Below, one piece after another: positions 29,643 to 39,402 of a stretch of DNA of 64,000 bases (position 1 is the stretch's first letter; the number at the start of each line of letters is the position of its first letter). Origin of the DNA: Mesorhizobium sp. 1M-11 (GTDB taxonomy: Bacteria; Pseudomonadota; Alphaproteobacteria; Rhizobiales; Rhizobiaceae); assembly GCF_001303895.1 (NCBI RefSeq), contig NZ_LJSD01000011.1, positions 434,001 through 498,000 of the forward strand, read 5' to 3'. The notes under the pieces were generated by a model. The model worked only from the letters and a program-made list of their open reading frames with translations. It was not told where the DNA came from and searched no databases. Made by a program: the position numbers and the translations under genes.

Positions 29643-29801
29643 GTGCGCACCAGCAGAACCGCTTTTCGCAACCTGATCGACATCGTCGGCAGCGCGGTCA
29701 ATGCGGCCGGCGCCGTGGAAGGCAACCGCGCCCCCAAGGGCCAAGACCTTCGCCGCCTCGGCATCGACCCGGTCGAGTTCGCCAAGATCCGTCGCATCTA
29801 G
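29643..29801 (+). CDS. Small DUF1127-like protein
   Basis: This is a 52-residue basic protein from a GTG start with a TGGAG ribosome-binding site 7 nt upstream; a GTG at 29619 is an alternative. The tail DLRRLGIDPVEFAKIRRI resembles the end of DUF1127 (YjiS-like) proteins, which in rhizobia are linked to RNA binding and phosphate or carbon metabolism. The first half (AFRNLIDIVGSAVNAAGAVEGN) differs. Its TAG stop is also the first bases of a palindromic repeat. Family placement is tentative. Confidence 0.55.
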   Translation: MRTSRTAFRNLIDIVGSAVNAAGAVEGNRAPKGQDLRRLGIDPVEFAKIRRI

Positions 29802-29879
29802 AGCATTTCCGTTTTCTCGGAAACGAGGAAACGCTCTAACTCTTTGTTTTTAAGCAATTCCGGACGAAAAACCGCTACC
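29799..29879. repeat. Rhizobial intergenic palindromic repeat, copy 2
   Basis: This is a second copy of the element at 22056-22152: TAGAGCATTTCCG, a hairpin, GGAAACGCTCTAACTCTTTG, and GCAATTCCGGACG followed by AAAACCGCT. It starts at the stop codon of the small DUF1127-like gene and ends 31 bp before the tctA stop, so it probably forms the shared 3' end of both convergent transcripts. Confidence 0.8.
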
Positions 29880-29910
29880 GGCGACGTGGTTGCCGGTCAG
29901 AACGCTCCGT

Positions 29911-31425
29911 TCAGTCTTCATCACCGCCGAGTTGCGACAGGATCTTGTCCTTGCCGCGCCAGCGCAGATAGAGCGGCACCAGCACCGCCGCGGCCGCAAG
30001 CACCCACAGTCCCACCGCGATCCAGGAATGGAACAACACGGAGGGATCGCCCTGGCTGATGGCGACCGCGCGGCGCAATTGCTGTTCCGCCAGCGGCCCG
30101 AGAATCAGCCCCACCACCACCGGTGCGATCGGATAGTGGAAACGCCGCAAGCCATAGCCAAGCAGGCCGAAAGCCAGAAGCAGCCCGAGTTCGAAGGTCG
30201 ACGGGTTGGCACCGATGGTGCCGAGCGTCGCGAACATCAGGATGCCGGCGTAGAGCCAAGGCGTCGGAATGGTCAGCAATTTCACCCACAACCCAATCAG
30301 TGGCAGGTTGAGCACCAGGAGCATGAGGTTGGCCACCAGAAGGCTGGCGATCAGGCCCCAGACCAGTTGCGGATTGGTGGCGAACAGCAGCGGCCCCGGC
30401 TGCAGACCGAACTGCTGGAAGCCCGCAAGCATGATGGCGGCCGTCGCCGTCGTCGGCAAACCGAGCGTCAGCAACGGCACCAGGGTGCCTGCCGCCGAGG
30501 CATTGTTGGCGGCCTCGGGTCCCGCGACGCCTTCGATGGCGCCCTTGCCGAACTCCTCCGGCTTCTCAGCCAACTGCTTTTCTACAGAATAGGACAGGAA
30601 GGTACCAATCTCGGCACCGCCTGCCGGCATGGCACCGATCGGGAAACCGATCGCCGTGCCGCGCAGCCACGGCTTCCAGGACCTACGCCAATCCTCGCGC
30701 GTCATCCACACCGAGCCCTTGATCGCCTGGATCGTCGAATCGCCGCCCTTGGCCGCAGCCACTGAAAGCGCCTCGCCAATGGCGAAAAGGGCCACGGCCA
30801 GCGTCGTCACCTCGACACCGTCAAGCAGGTCCGGAATGCCGAAGGCAAGCCGCGCCTGACCCGTCTGCAGGTCGATGCCGATCAGGCCGAGCAACAGGCC
30901 GATGAAAAGCGAGGTCAGGCCGCGCAGCGTCGATTCGCCGAAGGCGGCCGATACGGTCATGAAGGCGAGTACCATCAGCGCGAAATATTCCGCGGGACCG
31001 AAAGAAAGTGCCAGTTTCACGATCGTCGGCGCAATGAAGGCAAGGCCGACGGTGGCGATAAGGCCTGCAACGAAGGAACCGATGGCGGCGGTGGCAAGCG
31101 CTGGGCCGCCGCGGCCGGCGCGCGCCATCTTGTTGCCTTCGAGCGCGGTCACGATCGAGGAACTCTCGCCGGGCGTATTGAGCAGGATCGATGTTGTCGA
31201 GCCGCCATACATGCCGCCGTAGTAGATGCCGGCGAACATGATGAGTGAGCCGGCCGGGTCGAGCTTGTAAGTCACCGGCAAGAGAAGAGCGACCGTCAGC
31301 GCCGGACCGATGCCCGGTAGAACACCCACGGCGGTACCCAAGGTCACGCCGATCAGCGCATAAAGCAAATTCATCGGCTGCAGGGCGACCACAAGCCCGT
31401 GCGCGAGGAGTTCGAACGTTGTCAT
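29911..31425 (-). CDS. tctA: Tripartite tricarboxylate transporter, large permease TctA
   Basis: This 504-residue, very hydrophobic protein of about 12 transmembrane helices is the main channel of a TTT-family uptake system. The N-terminal [21 protein letters not shown] and [18 protein letters not shown] loops are diagnostic of TctA. The mid-protein [20 protein letters not shown] repeats the motif, as expected for two inverted halves. It follows tctB by 22 bp. Substrates of the family include citrate and other carboxylates; the one here is unknown. Confidence 0.95.
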   Translation of the reverse strand: MTTFELLAHGLVVALQPMNLLYALIGVTLGTAVGVLPGIGPALTVALLLPVTYKLDPAGSLIMFAGIYYGGMYGGSTTSILLNTPGESSSIVTALEGNKMARAGRGGPALATAAIGSFVAGLIATVGLAFIAPTIVKLALSFGPAEYFALMVLAFMTVSAAFGESTLRGLTSLFIGLLLGLIGIDLQTGQARLAFGIPDLLDGVEVTTLAVALFAIGEALSVAAAKGGDSTIQAIKGSVWMTREDWRRSWKPWLRGTAIGFPIGAMPAGGAEIGTFLSYSVEKQLAEKPEEFGKGAIEGVAGPEAANNASAAGTLVPLLTLGLPTTATAAIMLAGFQQFGLQPGPLLFATNPQLVWGLIASLLVANLMLLVLNLPLIGLWVKLLTIPTPWLYAGILMFATLGTIGANPSTFELGLLLAFGLLGYGLRRFHYPIAPVVVGLILGPLAEQQLRRAVAISQGDPSVLFHSWIAVGLWVLAAAAVLVPLYLRWRGKDKILSQLGGDED

Positions 31426-31447
31426 GAGCCTCGTCCGCTAATTCCGT

Positions 31448-31936
31448 TCAAAACAAAAGATGTTCAAGCGGCCCGGCAGGCAGCGAAAGCGACAGGCCGC
31501 GCGCGAAGATCACCCAGATGACGTAGGCAAACACGATGCCGAGCGGGATCGTCTTCCACAGGGGCCCCTTGCCGAAGGCGCGCGCCGTGGCCGCGAACAG
31601 CAGGCCGGTGGCAATCGAGAACCCGGCGACCTTCAAAAGCAGCATTTGCGCGGCCAGGCCACCGACGATCCACAGGATCGGGCTGATTTGCTGCTGTTCG
31701 CGCTCGGGGAAATCGCCGCGCCAGCCTTCGAATGCCGTCCAGATCGCCAGGATGAAAAAGACTGCAGCGATCACATACGGAAAAGTGGTCGGCCCGATGC
31801 GGGCATAACTCGCGGCTCCGGTTTGCCGCGCCGTCGACCAGACAACGACGATCGCCACGACGGCCAGCGCGATGGCAATGGCAAGCGCCGCCCAATCAGG
31901 GCGGCGCGATGTCTGTTTGGAGGAGGTTTCGCTCAT
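31448..31936 (-). CDS. tctB: Tripartite tricarboxylate transporter, small permease TctB
   Basis: This 162-residue protein has four predicted transmembrane helices (starting WAALAIAIALAVVAIVVVW; TFPYVIAAVFFILAIW; ILWIVGGLAAQMLLL; IPLGIVFAYVIWVIFA), typical of TctB. The start at 31936 overlaps the tctC stop (ATGA), so translation is coupled. An AGGAGG ribosome-binding site... lies on the opposite orientation and is not relevant. Longer upstream reading lies inside tctC and was discarded. Confidence 0.9.
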   Translation of the reverse strand: MSETSSKQTSRRPDWAALAIAIALAVVAIVVVWSTARQTGAASYARIGPTTFPYVIAAVFFILAIWTAFEGWRGDFPEREQQQISPILWIVGGLAAQMLLLKVAGFSIATGLLFAATARAFGKGPLWKTIPLGIVFAYVIWVIFARGLSLSLPAGPLEHLLF

Positions 31937-32877
31937 TTGACCAAGCCGATGTCCTTGAGAACGCCGGCGGTGAGTTCGGTGTCCTTCTTCAGCTGCGCAG
32001 TGAATTCGTCGCCGGCCAGATAGGTGTTCTCCCAACCTTTGTCGGTGAGGATCTTCTGCCAGGCGGCGGACTTCACCATCTTGTCGATATCGGCAACGAT
32101 CGCAGCCTTCTGCTCGGCGCTGATGCCGGGCGCGGCGGCAACCATGCGCCAGTTCTGGATAGCGACGTCGACGCCGGCTTCCTTGAAGGTCGGCGCTTCA
32201 ATGCCAGCAATGGGCTTTTCACTGGAAATGCCGATGAGCCGCAGCGTGCCGGCCTTCACCTGTTCGGAGAATTCACCATAGCCGGAGATGCCGACGGTGA
32301 CCTGGTTGCCGAGCAAGGCCGCAAGCGCCTCACCGCCACCCGAGAAGGCGATGTAGTTGACCTTGGTCGGATCGACGCCGACCGCCTTGGCGATCAGGCC
32401 GGCTGTGATGTGATCGGTGCCGCCTGCGGAGCCGCCGCCCCACGACACAGAACCCGGATCCGCCTTCAGCTTGGCTACCAGGCCGGCCATGTCCTTGATG
32501 TCGGATGCGACAGGCACCACAACCACCTCGTATTCGCCGGTCAAGCGCGCGATCGGCGTTACCTGCTCGAGCGTCACCGGCGAATTGTTGGTCAAGATGC
32601 CACCGACCATCACATAGCCGCCGACAAGCAGTTGCGAGGCATCGCCATTGGCTTGGTTGACGAACTGGGCCAGCCCGATGGTGCCGGCGGCACCCGGCAC
32701 GTTGGTTACCTGTACGGAGCTGGAAATCTTCTCATCTTGCAGCGCGCTCTGCATGGAGCGCGCGGTCTGGTCCCAGCCGCCGCCCGGTGCCGCGGGGGCC
32801 ATGATCTTGTAGTCGGCGGCGAAGGCCGGAATGGCCATCACACTCGCCACGATGGTCGCCAGAAGGAATTTCTTCAC
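31933..32877 (-). CDS. tctC: Tripartite tricarboxylate transporter, periplasmic receptor TctC
   Basis: This is a 314-residue substrate-binding protein. The GTG start at 32877 follows an AGGGAGAGAG ribosome-binding site and gives a clean signal peptide ([20 protein letters not shown]). The TctC/Bug fold is marked by [33 protein letters not shown] and PTFKEAGVD. The longer open frame to 33153 has no signal peptide at its N-terminus. It is first in tctCBA. TctC binds the carboxylate and delivers it to TctAB. Confidence 0.93.
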   Translation of the reverse strand: MKKFLLATIVASVMAIPAFAADYKIMAPAAPGGGWDQTARSMQSALQDEKISSSVQVTNVPGAAGTIGLAQFVNQANGDASQLLVGGYVMVGGILTNNSPVTLEQVTPIARLTGEYEVVVVPVASDIKDMAGLVAKLKADPGSVSWGGGSAGGTDHITAGLIAKAVGVDPTKVNYIAFSGGGEALAALLGNQVTVGISGYGEFSEQVKAGTLRLIGISSEKPIAGIEAPTFKEAGVDVAIQNWRMVAAAPGISAEQKAAIVADIDKMVKSAAWQKILTDKGWENTYLAGDEFTAQLKKDTELTAGVLKDIGLVK

Positions 32878-33188
32878 GGTCTCTCTCCCTTGAGACGCAG
32901 CCCATTGGGGTCGGCTGGCGTCATGTTCGCATTGGTTCGCGTCGCACGGCTGGCGTCGCGTCGAGACAACCCTGGGAGAACGGTGGTTTTGGATAGCTGC
33001 CGTCGAAGGCTTCTGCCTTCGCCCCGGTGCCGGCCGTTGTGGCCCCTCTCCTCCCAGACCTGCAGGCCCAGCCGCCTCCAACAGCCAAACCGACAGAAAT
33101 GCTAACCGAGCAAGCTGACATCTGACTGACATCCTGCCCGGCAGAGCGATCATGACCCAAACACAGGGCCTTTGCCACCGCTTCGTGG
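32878..33188. other. 311-bp gap upstream of tctC, no gene seen
   Basis: This gap separates tctC from the end of the PgtC-like gene on the same strand. It should contain the tctCBA promoter and the response-regulator site. No clear sigma70 pair or dyad was identified by eye, and the overlapping open frames have no coding character. Confidence 0.4.
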
Positions 33189-34253
33189 TCAGCGGCCTTG
33201 CAGGGCAGCGTTCCAGCGTTCGACAAGGCGGTTGCGCTTGACCTGATCGAGATAGACGAGAAGACCGGGGCTCACCGGAACCGGGCGAAGCTGTGCGCCC
33301 ATCGTAGCCTGGATGGCATTGGCGGTGTTTTCACCCGACACATCCGGATTGACCGCAGCGATGTGGAGATCACGCGCCATGATCGTCTGCCCCTCAGCCG
33401 ACATGAAATAGGCAAGCAAGGCGCGACCGAGATCCGGCGAAGCCGCCGCCTTCGGCACGAGGCCGATGCGCGACATGACGACCGTATAATCCCTCGGCAT
33501 GACGATGCCGACATCCGGATTGCGTGCCGCCCAATCCGTCGCATAGGAACCGAGGATGTTGTAGCCCAGGACTGCCCGGCCATCGGCAATGCGCTCAAGG
33601 ATTGCAGCGCTTCTCGAGTACAACTTGACGCCGGCCTTGCCCATGCTGCGGATGACCGACCAGATATCGGGAAACTGTTCCTGGTCGCGCGCCATGAACA
33701 TGAAGCCGACGCCGGAGCGCTCGATGTCATAGGTGGCGATCTTGCCTCTCACGGCGTCGGCGTTGCGCTCGAGATAGTCGACGAACTGGGAACGTGTCGC
33801 CGGCGGCAAGACATCGCGGAAACTCGGCTTGTGGTAGACGAAGACTGCCGGTTCGAAGGTCAGCGCATAGGCGGTGTTGCGCCAGTTCGCCCAGCGTGGC
33901 CAGCGTGCGCTCATCGGCAGGTCGCTTTCCTGCGCATAGCCGTCATTGGCGAGTTTGACCTGCAGATCCATGGCGGATGAAAAGGCGACATCGCCGGTGT
34001 TCTGGCCAGCGTTGGTCTCTTCGATGATGCGCGTATAGATGTCGCCGGTCAGCAATTCCTCGTAGCGCACCGCGACGCCGGGATTGGCGCGGCGAAACCC
34101 TTCGATCATGCCCTTGGCCAAAGGCGCGTCCAGCGCGGAATAAACGATGAGCGTACGCGCGCCCGCGTCACCGTTGAGCGCCGGGAAAAGCGTTGTCTCG
34201 GCCTGCGCAGGCCTCGACACCAAAACCAGCAGAACGATGACTAGAAAGCGCAT
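33189..34253 (-). CDS. PgtC/AfuA-like periplasmic binding protein
   Basis: This is a 354-residue extracellular solute-binding protein with a signal peptide (RFLVIVLLVLVSRPAQA). The mature part begins LFPALNGDAGARTLIVYSALD, has the IYTRIIEETNAGQNTGDV and FVYHKPSF segments, and continues to the GLVPKAAASPDLG region, like iron-type ABC receptors. No ABC permease or ATPase is nearby. It is instead divergent from a TctD/TctE two-component pair, like PgtC in the phosphoglycerate system, a periplasmic regulator. A sensing role is therefore inferred; an orphan ABC receptor is the alternative. Confidence 0.78.
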   Translation of the reverse strand: MRFLVIVLLVLVSRPAQAETTLFPALNGDAGARTLIVYSALDAPLAKGMIEGFRRANPGVAVRYEELLTGDIYTRIIEETNAGQNTGDVAFSSAMDLQVKLANDGYAQESDLPMSARWPRWANWRNTAYALTFEPAVFVYHKPSFRDVLPPATRSQFVDYLERNADAVRGKIATYDIERSGVGFMFMARDQEQFPDIWSVIRSMGKAGVKLYSRSAAILERIADGRAVLGYNILGSYATDWAARNPDVGIVMPRDYTVVMSRIGLVPKAAASPDLGRALLAYFMSAEGQTIMARDLHIAAVNPDVSGENTANAIQATMGAQLRPVPVSPGLLVYLDQVKRNRLVERWNAALQGR

Positions 34254-34383
34254 GGCGGCCAACTTGCCCGAGCCCGCGATCATCCACAAGCGCCGCAGGT
34301 TGCGGCGGTTTGGTGCGCACGAAAGTCTGCCAGAGCGGAATGCGATCAGCGTGGATCGGTACTCCGCCCTGTCTCTTTGTCTT

Positions 34384-34486
34384 GCGCATGATCTTTCCCG
34401 AAAAGTCTGCAACTTTTCGGGATCATGCTCTTTACCTTGCGCATGATCTTCATCCGAAAAGTCTGCAACTTTTCGGGATCATGCTC
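34384..34486. repeat. Two tandem palindromic repeat units
   Basis: Two near-identical hairpin units (34384-34430 and 34439-34486; period 55 bp) each consist of GCGCATGATC, a short variable piece, CCGAAAAGTCTGCAACTTTTCGG and GATCATGCTC. They lie in the 270-bp gap between the PgtC-like gene and tctD, ending 38 bp before the tctD start. The same unit occurs at 41671-41714 and a variant at 43753-43807. Confidence 0.85.
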
Positions 34487-34523
34487 TAGGTTCGGGAAAA
34501 CGATTTCCGGCAAGGAGTTCCGG

Positions 34524-35189
34524 TTGCGCATTCTGGTGGTGGAGGACACGCAGACCCTGGCCGATGGGCTTGTGGCCGTGCTGAAAGGCAGTGGCTACGC
34601 AGTCGACCATGTTGTTGATGGGCAGTCGGCGCTGGCCGTGCTCGCCGCCGAGCGGGTCGACCTTGTCATCCTCGACCTCAACCTGCCCGGCATGGACGGG
34701 TTGCAGGTGCTGCGCAGCATCCGCGCGCGTCAGGACGGGCCAGGTGTGCTCATCCTCAGCGCACGCGCCGACCTGCATGACAAGATCAAGGGGCTGGACC
34801 TCGGCGCCGACGACTATATGACCAAACCCTTCGACGTCGATGAACTGGAAGCGCGCGTGCGTATGCTGCTGAGGCGCCATGCAGGGTTGAAATCGTCAAT
34901 CGTCTCGTTCGGCGATGTGACCTTCGATCTTACCTCGCGCAGCTTCTCAGGCGGCGGCACGCCACTCGATTTGCCGGCGCGCGAAGTGAGCCTGCTCGAA
35001 ACCCTGTTCCTGCGCACCGGAAAAGTGGTGCCGAAACAGTCGATCTTGGAATCGCTGGCCGGCTTCGACGAGGAGCTGTCCTTCAACGCTATCGAGCAAT
35101 ATGTCAGCCGGCTGCGGCGGCGGCTTGCCCCCTATGGCGTAACCGTACGCACCGCGCGCGGCATCGGCTACTATCTCGAGAAAGTGTAG
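34524..35189 (+). CDS. tctD: Response regulator, TctD type (OmpR family)
   Basis: This is a 221-residue receiver plus winged-helix protein. The TTG start at 34524 has a perfect AAGGAG ribosome-binding site and gives the standard receiver N-terminus LRILVVEDTQTLADG. An upstream ATG at 34425 would add 33 residues translated from the palindromic repeat and is rejected. The phospho-acceptor Asp is in VILDLNLPG, the conserved Lys in YMTKPFDVDEL, and the DNA-binding helix in IEQYVSRLRRRL. It probably controls tctCBA with TctE. Confidence 0.92.
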   Translation: MRILVVEDTQTLADGLVAVLKGSGYAVDHVVDGQSALAVLAAERVDLVILDLNLPGMDGLQVLRSIRARQDGPGVLILSARADLHDKIKGLDLGADDYMTKPFDVDELEARVRMLLRRHAGLKSSIVSFGDVTFDLTSRSFSGGGTPLDLPAREVSLLETLFLRTGKVVPKQSILESLAGFDEELSFNAIEQYVSRLRRRLAPYGVTVRTARGIGYYLEKV

Positions 35190-35213
35190 CGGAAGCATGG
35201 GGGACATTTGCTG

Positions 35214-36635
35214 ATGGCAGTCGCCGCGCCCTATTCGCTGCGCCGCCGACTGCTGTTCTGGCTGCTCGTGCCGCTGATCGCGATCGGGGTGATCGCCCTG
35301 CTCGATACCTGGCGGGAGGCAATCGGGACGGCAAACGCCGCGTCGGACCGCGTGCTGGCCGGTTCGGCCCTGGCGATTGCCGAGCGCGTGGTCGTTTCCG
35401 AGGAAGGTACCCTCGAAGTCGACATTCCGTATGTGGCCCTGGAAATGCTGACTTCGGCTGCTCAGGATCGGGTATTCTACAGGGTCGACGGCCCACCGGG
35501 CACCTTCATCACCGGCTATGACACCTTGCCCCTCATGCCGGCACCGCCGCCGGAGAGAGCACAGTTTTCCGATGCGACCTTCCGTGGCGAGCCGATCCGG
35601 CTGGCTGCCCTTGCCCGCTCGGCCTCGACCGGTGTCGATTCCATCCCCTTCGTGGTGACGGTTGCCGAAACCACCATCGCGCGCACCCAGTTGGCCCAGA
35701 CCATCCTGTTGCATTCCGCCCTTCGGCTGGCGGTGCTGATCGGCGGTGCGGCCCTTATCACCTGGTTTGCCGTCAATGCTTCGCTGCAACCGCTTTACCG
35801 GCTGCGTTCCGCCATTGCCGAACGCAGCCCCGACGACCTGCACCCGATCGACGACCGCGTACCGGGGGAGGTGCGCGGTCTGGTCGAAACGGTGAATTCC
35901 TTCATGGTGCGGCTGGGTGCCGCCTTGTCCGGGCTGCGCAACTTCACCGGCAATGCCAGCCATCAATTGCGCACGCCGATGACCATCGTGCGCACACAGC
36001 TCGCGCTCGCCGGCCGCGCGAAATCACTCGCCGAAGCGAAAGCCGCAGCCCAGACCGCCGATACTGCAATCGTGCGCGCCGAGCACGTCCTTGCCCAATT
36101 GCTTCTCCTGGCGCGCATCGACGCCGCGGCATCGGACATGATCGAGACGACATCGGTCGATCTCACCACCGTCACCATGGAAGGCGTCGCCGACCGCGTC
36201 ATGGAGGCAAATGCTGCCGGTGCCGATCTCGGCTTCGAAGGCAGCGAACCGGTCGCGATCAGGGGCGAACCGCTGCTTATCGGCGAGTTGGTCGGCAATC
36301 TGGTCGACAACGCCATCGCCTATGCCGGCAGCGGAGCCGAAATCACGGTGCGCGTGTCCGGCGGGGACGAAGCGGTTCTGGAGGTCGAAGACAACGGCCC
36401 CGGTATTCCGCCGGACAAGCTGGCCGCGGTTCGCACGCGCTTTTCGCGCGGGGCCGGTGCCGACAAGCCCGGCAGCGGGCTTGGACTGCCGATCGTGGAA
36501 GAGATCGCCGAATTGTTCGGCGGCAGGCTCACGCTCGAAACGCCCGCATCCGGCAAGGGATTGCGCGCACGCGTCACGTTTCCGCCGGCTTCTTCACCCG
36601 CAGACAAAGCGAGTGACGACACCGTCGTCGGATAG
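35214..36635 (+). CDS. tctE: Sensor histidine kinase, TctE type
   Basis: This 473-residue membrane kinase has an N-terminal transmembrane segment (RRLLFWLLVPLIAIGVIALL), a periplasmic domain of about 130 residues, and a second segment near LRLAVLIGGAALITWFAV. A HAMP-like linker follows. The H-box is GNASHQLRTPMTIV, then NLVDNAIAYA (N), VEDNGPGIPPD (G1) and GSGLGLPIVEE (G2). An ATG at 35214 is chosen; a TTG at 35208 is also possible. It lies 24 bp after tctD. Confidence 0.92.
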   Translation: MAVAAPYSLRRRLLFWLLVPLIAIGVIALLDTWREAIGTANAASDRVLAGSALAIAERVVVSEEGTLEVDIPYVALEMLTSAAQDRVFYRVDGPPGTFITGYDTLPLMPAPPPERAQFSDATFRGEPIRLAALARSASTGVDSIPFVVTVAETTIARTQLAQTILLHSALRLAVLIGGAALITWFAVNASLQPLYRLRSAIAERSPDDLHPIDDRVPGEVRGLVETVNSFMVRLGAALSGLRNFTGNASHQLRTPMTIVRTQLALAGRAKSLAEAKAAAQTADTAIVRAEHVLAQLLLLARIDAAASDMIETTSVDLTTVTMEGVADRVMEANAAGADLGFEGSEPVAIRGEPLLIGELVGNLVDNAIAYAGSGAEITVRVSGGDEAVLEVEDNGPGIPPDKLAAVRTRFSRGAGADKPGSGLGLPIVEEIAELFGGRLTLETPASGKGLRARVTFPPASSPADKASDDTVVG

Positions 36636-36641
36636 ACGACG

Positions 36642-37343
36642 CTATCGTCGGATAAACGTCAGATAGGCGGTACGGCGCCCCTCGCGGATGGCCTTGGCTT
36701 CATAGCGCGTGCTTTCCCATCCGGGGTAAGGCGTATGCCAGTCGGCCGCTTCGTTCGCCTGCCACGCGAACGCCGGGTGCGCACGGCAATGCTGGAGCGT
36801 CCAGTTCACATAGGTGTCGATGTCGGAAGCAAAGCAGAACTTGCCGCCCGGCTTCAAAACGCGCGCGAAACGGTCGAGATTCACGGGGCTGACGAAACGC
36901 CGCTTCCAGTGCCGCTTCTTGGGCCACGGGTCGGGATAGAGAAGATCGATCCAGTCGAGGGAGGCCTGCGGCAGCCAGTCGAGCAACAGGGCTGCATCGT
37001 CGTCGAAGACGCGCAGGTTGTCCGCGGGCTCTTTCGCCAGCGCGACCATCATCTTGGCCATGCCATTGACGAAGGGTTCGGCGCCGATGAAACCGGTGTC
37101 AGGATACGTCAGCGTTTCCTGACGCAGATGCTCGCCACCGCCGAAACCGATTTCGAGCCGGATCGAAGAAACGGAGGCCCCAAAAAGGCCTTGCAGTTCT
37201 TTCGGCGCCTGCTGCGCCAGATCGAGCCGGTAGCGCTGGAGGCCGACCTCCAGAGCAGTTGCCTGCGCGGGACGTATGGTTTTGCCGCGCCGCCGTCCGA
37301 AAAAGGCTTCACTCGTTCGGCTGCGGCGCGGTTCGTCTTCCAT
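36642..37343 (-). CDS. trmB: tRNA (guanine-N7)-methyltransferase TrmB
   Basis: This is a 233-residue SAM methyltransferase making m7G46 in t[18 protein letters not shown] is motif I, and [23 protein letters not shown] carries the conserved PDPWPKKRH catalytic block. The N-terminus is basic ([14 protein letters not shown]). It is 16 bp downstream of metK on the same strand, the last gene of the cluster, and converges with tctE with a 6-bp gap. Confidence 0.95.
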   Translation of the reverse strand: MEDEPRRSRTSEAFFGRRRGKTIRPAQATALEVGLQRYRLDLAQQAPKELQGLFGASVSSIRLEIGFGGGEHLRQETLTYPDTGFIGAEPFVNGMAKMMVALAKEPADNLRVFDDDAALLLDWLPQASLDWIDLLYPDPWPKKRHWKRRFVSPVNLDRFARVLKPGGKFCFASDIDTYVNWTLQHCRAHPAFAWQANEAADWHTPYPGWESTRYEAKAIREGRRTAYLTFIRR

Positions 37344-37359
37344 GTCAGAAACGGTCGCC

Positions 37360-38643
37360 TCAGGCGGCGGCCGCGACCTTGTTGGCGACGGCGTCCTTGA
37401 GCGCCTTCACCAGATCGGTCTTCTCCCAAGAGAAAGAGCCGTCCCGGCCGGCCTTGCGGCCGAAATGGCCGTAGGACGAAGTCTTGGCATAGATCGGCTT
37501 GTTGAGATCGAGGTGGCGACGGATGCCGGACGGCGACAGGTCCATGACCTCGCGCAGCGCCGCTTCCAGCTTGGCCTCATCGACGGCGCCGGTGCCATGA
37601 AGGTCGACATAGACCGAAAGCGGCTGGGCAACGCCGATAGCGTAGGAAAGCTGGATGGTGCAGCGGTCGGCAAGCTTCGCCGCCACGACGTTCTTGGCGA
37701 GGTAGCGCGCGGCATAGGCAGCCGAACGGTCAACCTTGGTGGTATCCTTGCCGGAGAAGGCGCCGCCGCCATGCGGTGCGGCACCACCGTAGGTGTCGAC
37801 GATGATCTTGCGGCCGGTGAGGCCTGCGTCGCCGTCGGGCCCGCCGATCACGAACTTGCCGGTCGGATTGATGTACCAGTTGCAGTCGCCGGCGATCTTC
37901 AGGTCGCCCAATGCTTCGCGGATATAGGGTTCGACGACCTTGCGGACCTTCTTGGAATCCCAGCTTTCTTCGAGATGCTGGGTGGAAAGCACGATCTGCG
38001 TGACCTCGGCGGCCTTGCCGTCGACATACTTCACGGTGACCTGGCTCTTGGCGTCCGGACCAAGCCTGCCGGCATCGCCGTTGTTCTTATGGCGGGCGTC
38101 GGCCAGCAGTTCGAGAATCTTGTGGCTGTAATAGATCGGCGCCGGCATCAGGTCCGGCGTCTCACGGCAGGCATAGCCAAACATGATGCCCTGGTCGCCG
38201 GCACCTTCTTCGCCCTGGCGGTCGGCGGCGTTGTCGACACCCTGGCCGATATCGGGCGACTGGCCGTGCAGCAGCACGTCGATCTTTGCGGTCTTCCAAT
38301 GGAAACCGGACTGTTCGTAACCGATCTCCCGGATCGCCTTGCGCGCGACCGACTTGAATTTGGAAGGATTGACGGTCGGGTGCCCGGCGGAATCCTTGAC
38401 GATGTTGCCGGCCTTGTCTTTCTTCAGCAGCGTCTCAGGCACACGCACTTCACCCGCGATCACAACGCGATTGGTGGTGGCAAGCGTTTCGCAGGCGACG
38501 CGGACCTTCCACGGATCCATGCCTGTCTTCCTGGCTTCGCGGTAAACGAGATCGACGATCTCATCGGAGATACGGTCGCACACCTTGTCGGGGTGACCTT
38601 CGGAAACGGATTCGGATGTGAAGAGATAGTTCTGGCGCGACAC
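37360..38643 (-). CDS. metK: S-adenosylmethionine synthetase
   Basis: This is a 427-residue enzyme making SAM from methionine and ATP. It begins [31 protein letters not shown] and has [12 protein letters not shown] and the phosphate-loop [19 protein letters not shown]. Its length is somewhat above the E. coli enzyme (384) because of alphaproteobacterial insertions around residues 90-130. It is followed by trmB. The 201-bp upstream gap could hold a promoter; no known SAM-riboswitch core was recognised. Confidence 0.97.
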   Translation of the reverse strand: MSRQNYLFTSESVSEGHPDKVCDRISDEIVDLVYREARKTGMDPWKVRVACETLATTNRVVIAGEVRVPETLLKKDKAGNIVKDSAGHPTVNPSKFKSVARKAIREIGYEQSGFHWKTAKIDVLLHGQSPDIGQGVDNAADRQGEEGAGDQGIMFGYACRETPDLMPAPIYYSHKILELLADARHKNNGDAGRLGPDAKSQVTVKYVDGKAAEVTQIVLSTQHLEESWDSKKVRKVVEPYIREALGDLKIAGDCNWYINPTGKFVIGGPDGDAGLTGRKIIVDTYGGAAPHGGGAFSGKDTTKVDRSAAYAARYLAKNVVAAKLADRCTIQLSYAIGVAQPLSVYVDLHGTGAVDEAKLEAALREVMDLSPSGIRRHLDLNKPIYAKTSSYGHFGRKAGRDGSFSWEKTDLVKALKDAVANKVAAAA

Positions 38644-38844
38644 GGGTGTCCCCTCTGGAAAGCAATCGGCAGATCGCCGATCTAGCGGGCCACGTGTTAG
38701 CGGGGCTGCGCCAGCCTCGTCAAGACGATTGCGCAGTATCGGATATCAAAGCCTGATGCGGCAGTGGAACAAAATTCCCTGGATTGCGATGTTCCAGGTA
38801 AAGCCGGCCGCCATGTGATGACGACCGGATAATCGCGTCCCGAT

Positions 38845-39264
38845 TCAGCTTGCTTCGTCGCCGGCGAGCGACTTGATGAGGTCGATGATCCGCCGGCGAA
38901 CCTTCGGATCGGCGACCTTCACGAAAGCGCGATTGAGTTGCAGGCCTTCGGGCGTCGAGCAGAATTCCGCCGCCAGAGCCATGGCGTTGTCCTCGGCAAA
39001 ACCGCCGCGCGGAATGCCATCCTGTCCTGGAGCATCTTCGAAGAAGAAGGAAACCGGCACGCTCATGATGGAAGCTATCGCCTGGAGGCGGCTGGCGCCG
39101 ACGCGGTTCGTACCCTTCTCGTATTTCTGAATTTGCTGGAAAGTTATTCCAAGGTTCTCGCCAAGCTTTTCCTGGCTCATTCCAAGCATGTTACGCCGTA
39201 ATCTGATGCGACTGCCAACATGAGTGTCAATTGGGTTTGGTTTTTTCTTGTTTTCTTCTACCAT
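38845..39264 (-). CDS. XRE-family transcriptional regulator
   Basis: This is a 139-residue protein. The start at 39264 follows GAGGATAAA. The helix-turn-helix covers about residues 15-70, VGSRIRLRRNMLGMSQEKLGENLGITFQQIQKYEKG, with the conserved SQEKLG and FQQIQKYE. The C-terminal half (FSTPEGLQ-like, KVADPKVRRRIIDLIKSL) matches the short regulators found next to metK in rhizobia. It lies between lnt and metK. Target genes are unknown. Confidence 0.88.
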   Translation of the reverse strand: MVEENKKKPNPIDTHVGSRIRLRRNMLGMSQEKLGENLGITFQQIQKYEKGTNRVGASRLQAIASIMSVPVSFFFEDAPGQDGIPRGGFAEDNAMALAAEFCSTPEGLQLNRAFVKVADPKVRRRIIDLIKSLAGDEAS

Positions 39265-39402
39265 TTTATCCTCGCCGAATTCTTCCGGCTTCTTGTGTTT
39301 TTGACGCCTAACCTCTGACCTGAGCTCCCATCTCGTTCGAAAAAAGCGACAGCGTGCGAGAGATGCCAACCGCTCCATAATGGGTTTCTAAAATACTGGC
39401 TG

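Noticed and set aside
34425..34523. N-terminal extension of the tctD reading frame from an upstream ATG
   Set aside because: The extra residues are translated from the palindromic repeat. The TTG at 34524 has a perfect ribosome-binding site and gives the standard receiver start.
38644..38844. Possible SAM riboswitch upstream of metK
   Set aside because: Only a short 6-bp stem (38665-38681) was found. No core matching SAM-II or SAM/SAH aptamers could be recognised by eye.
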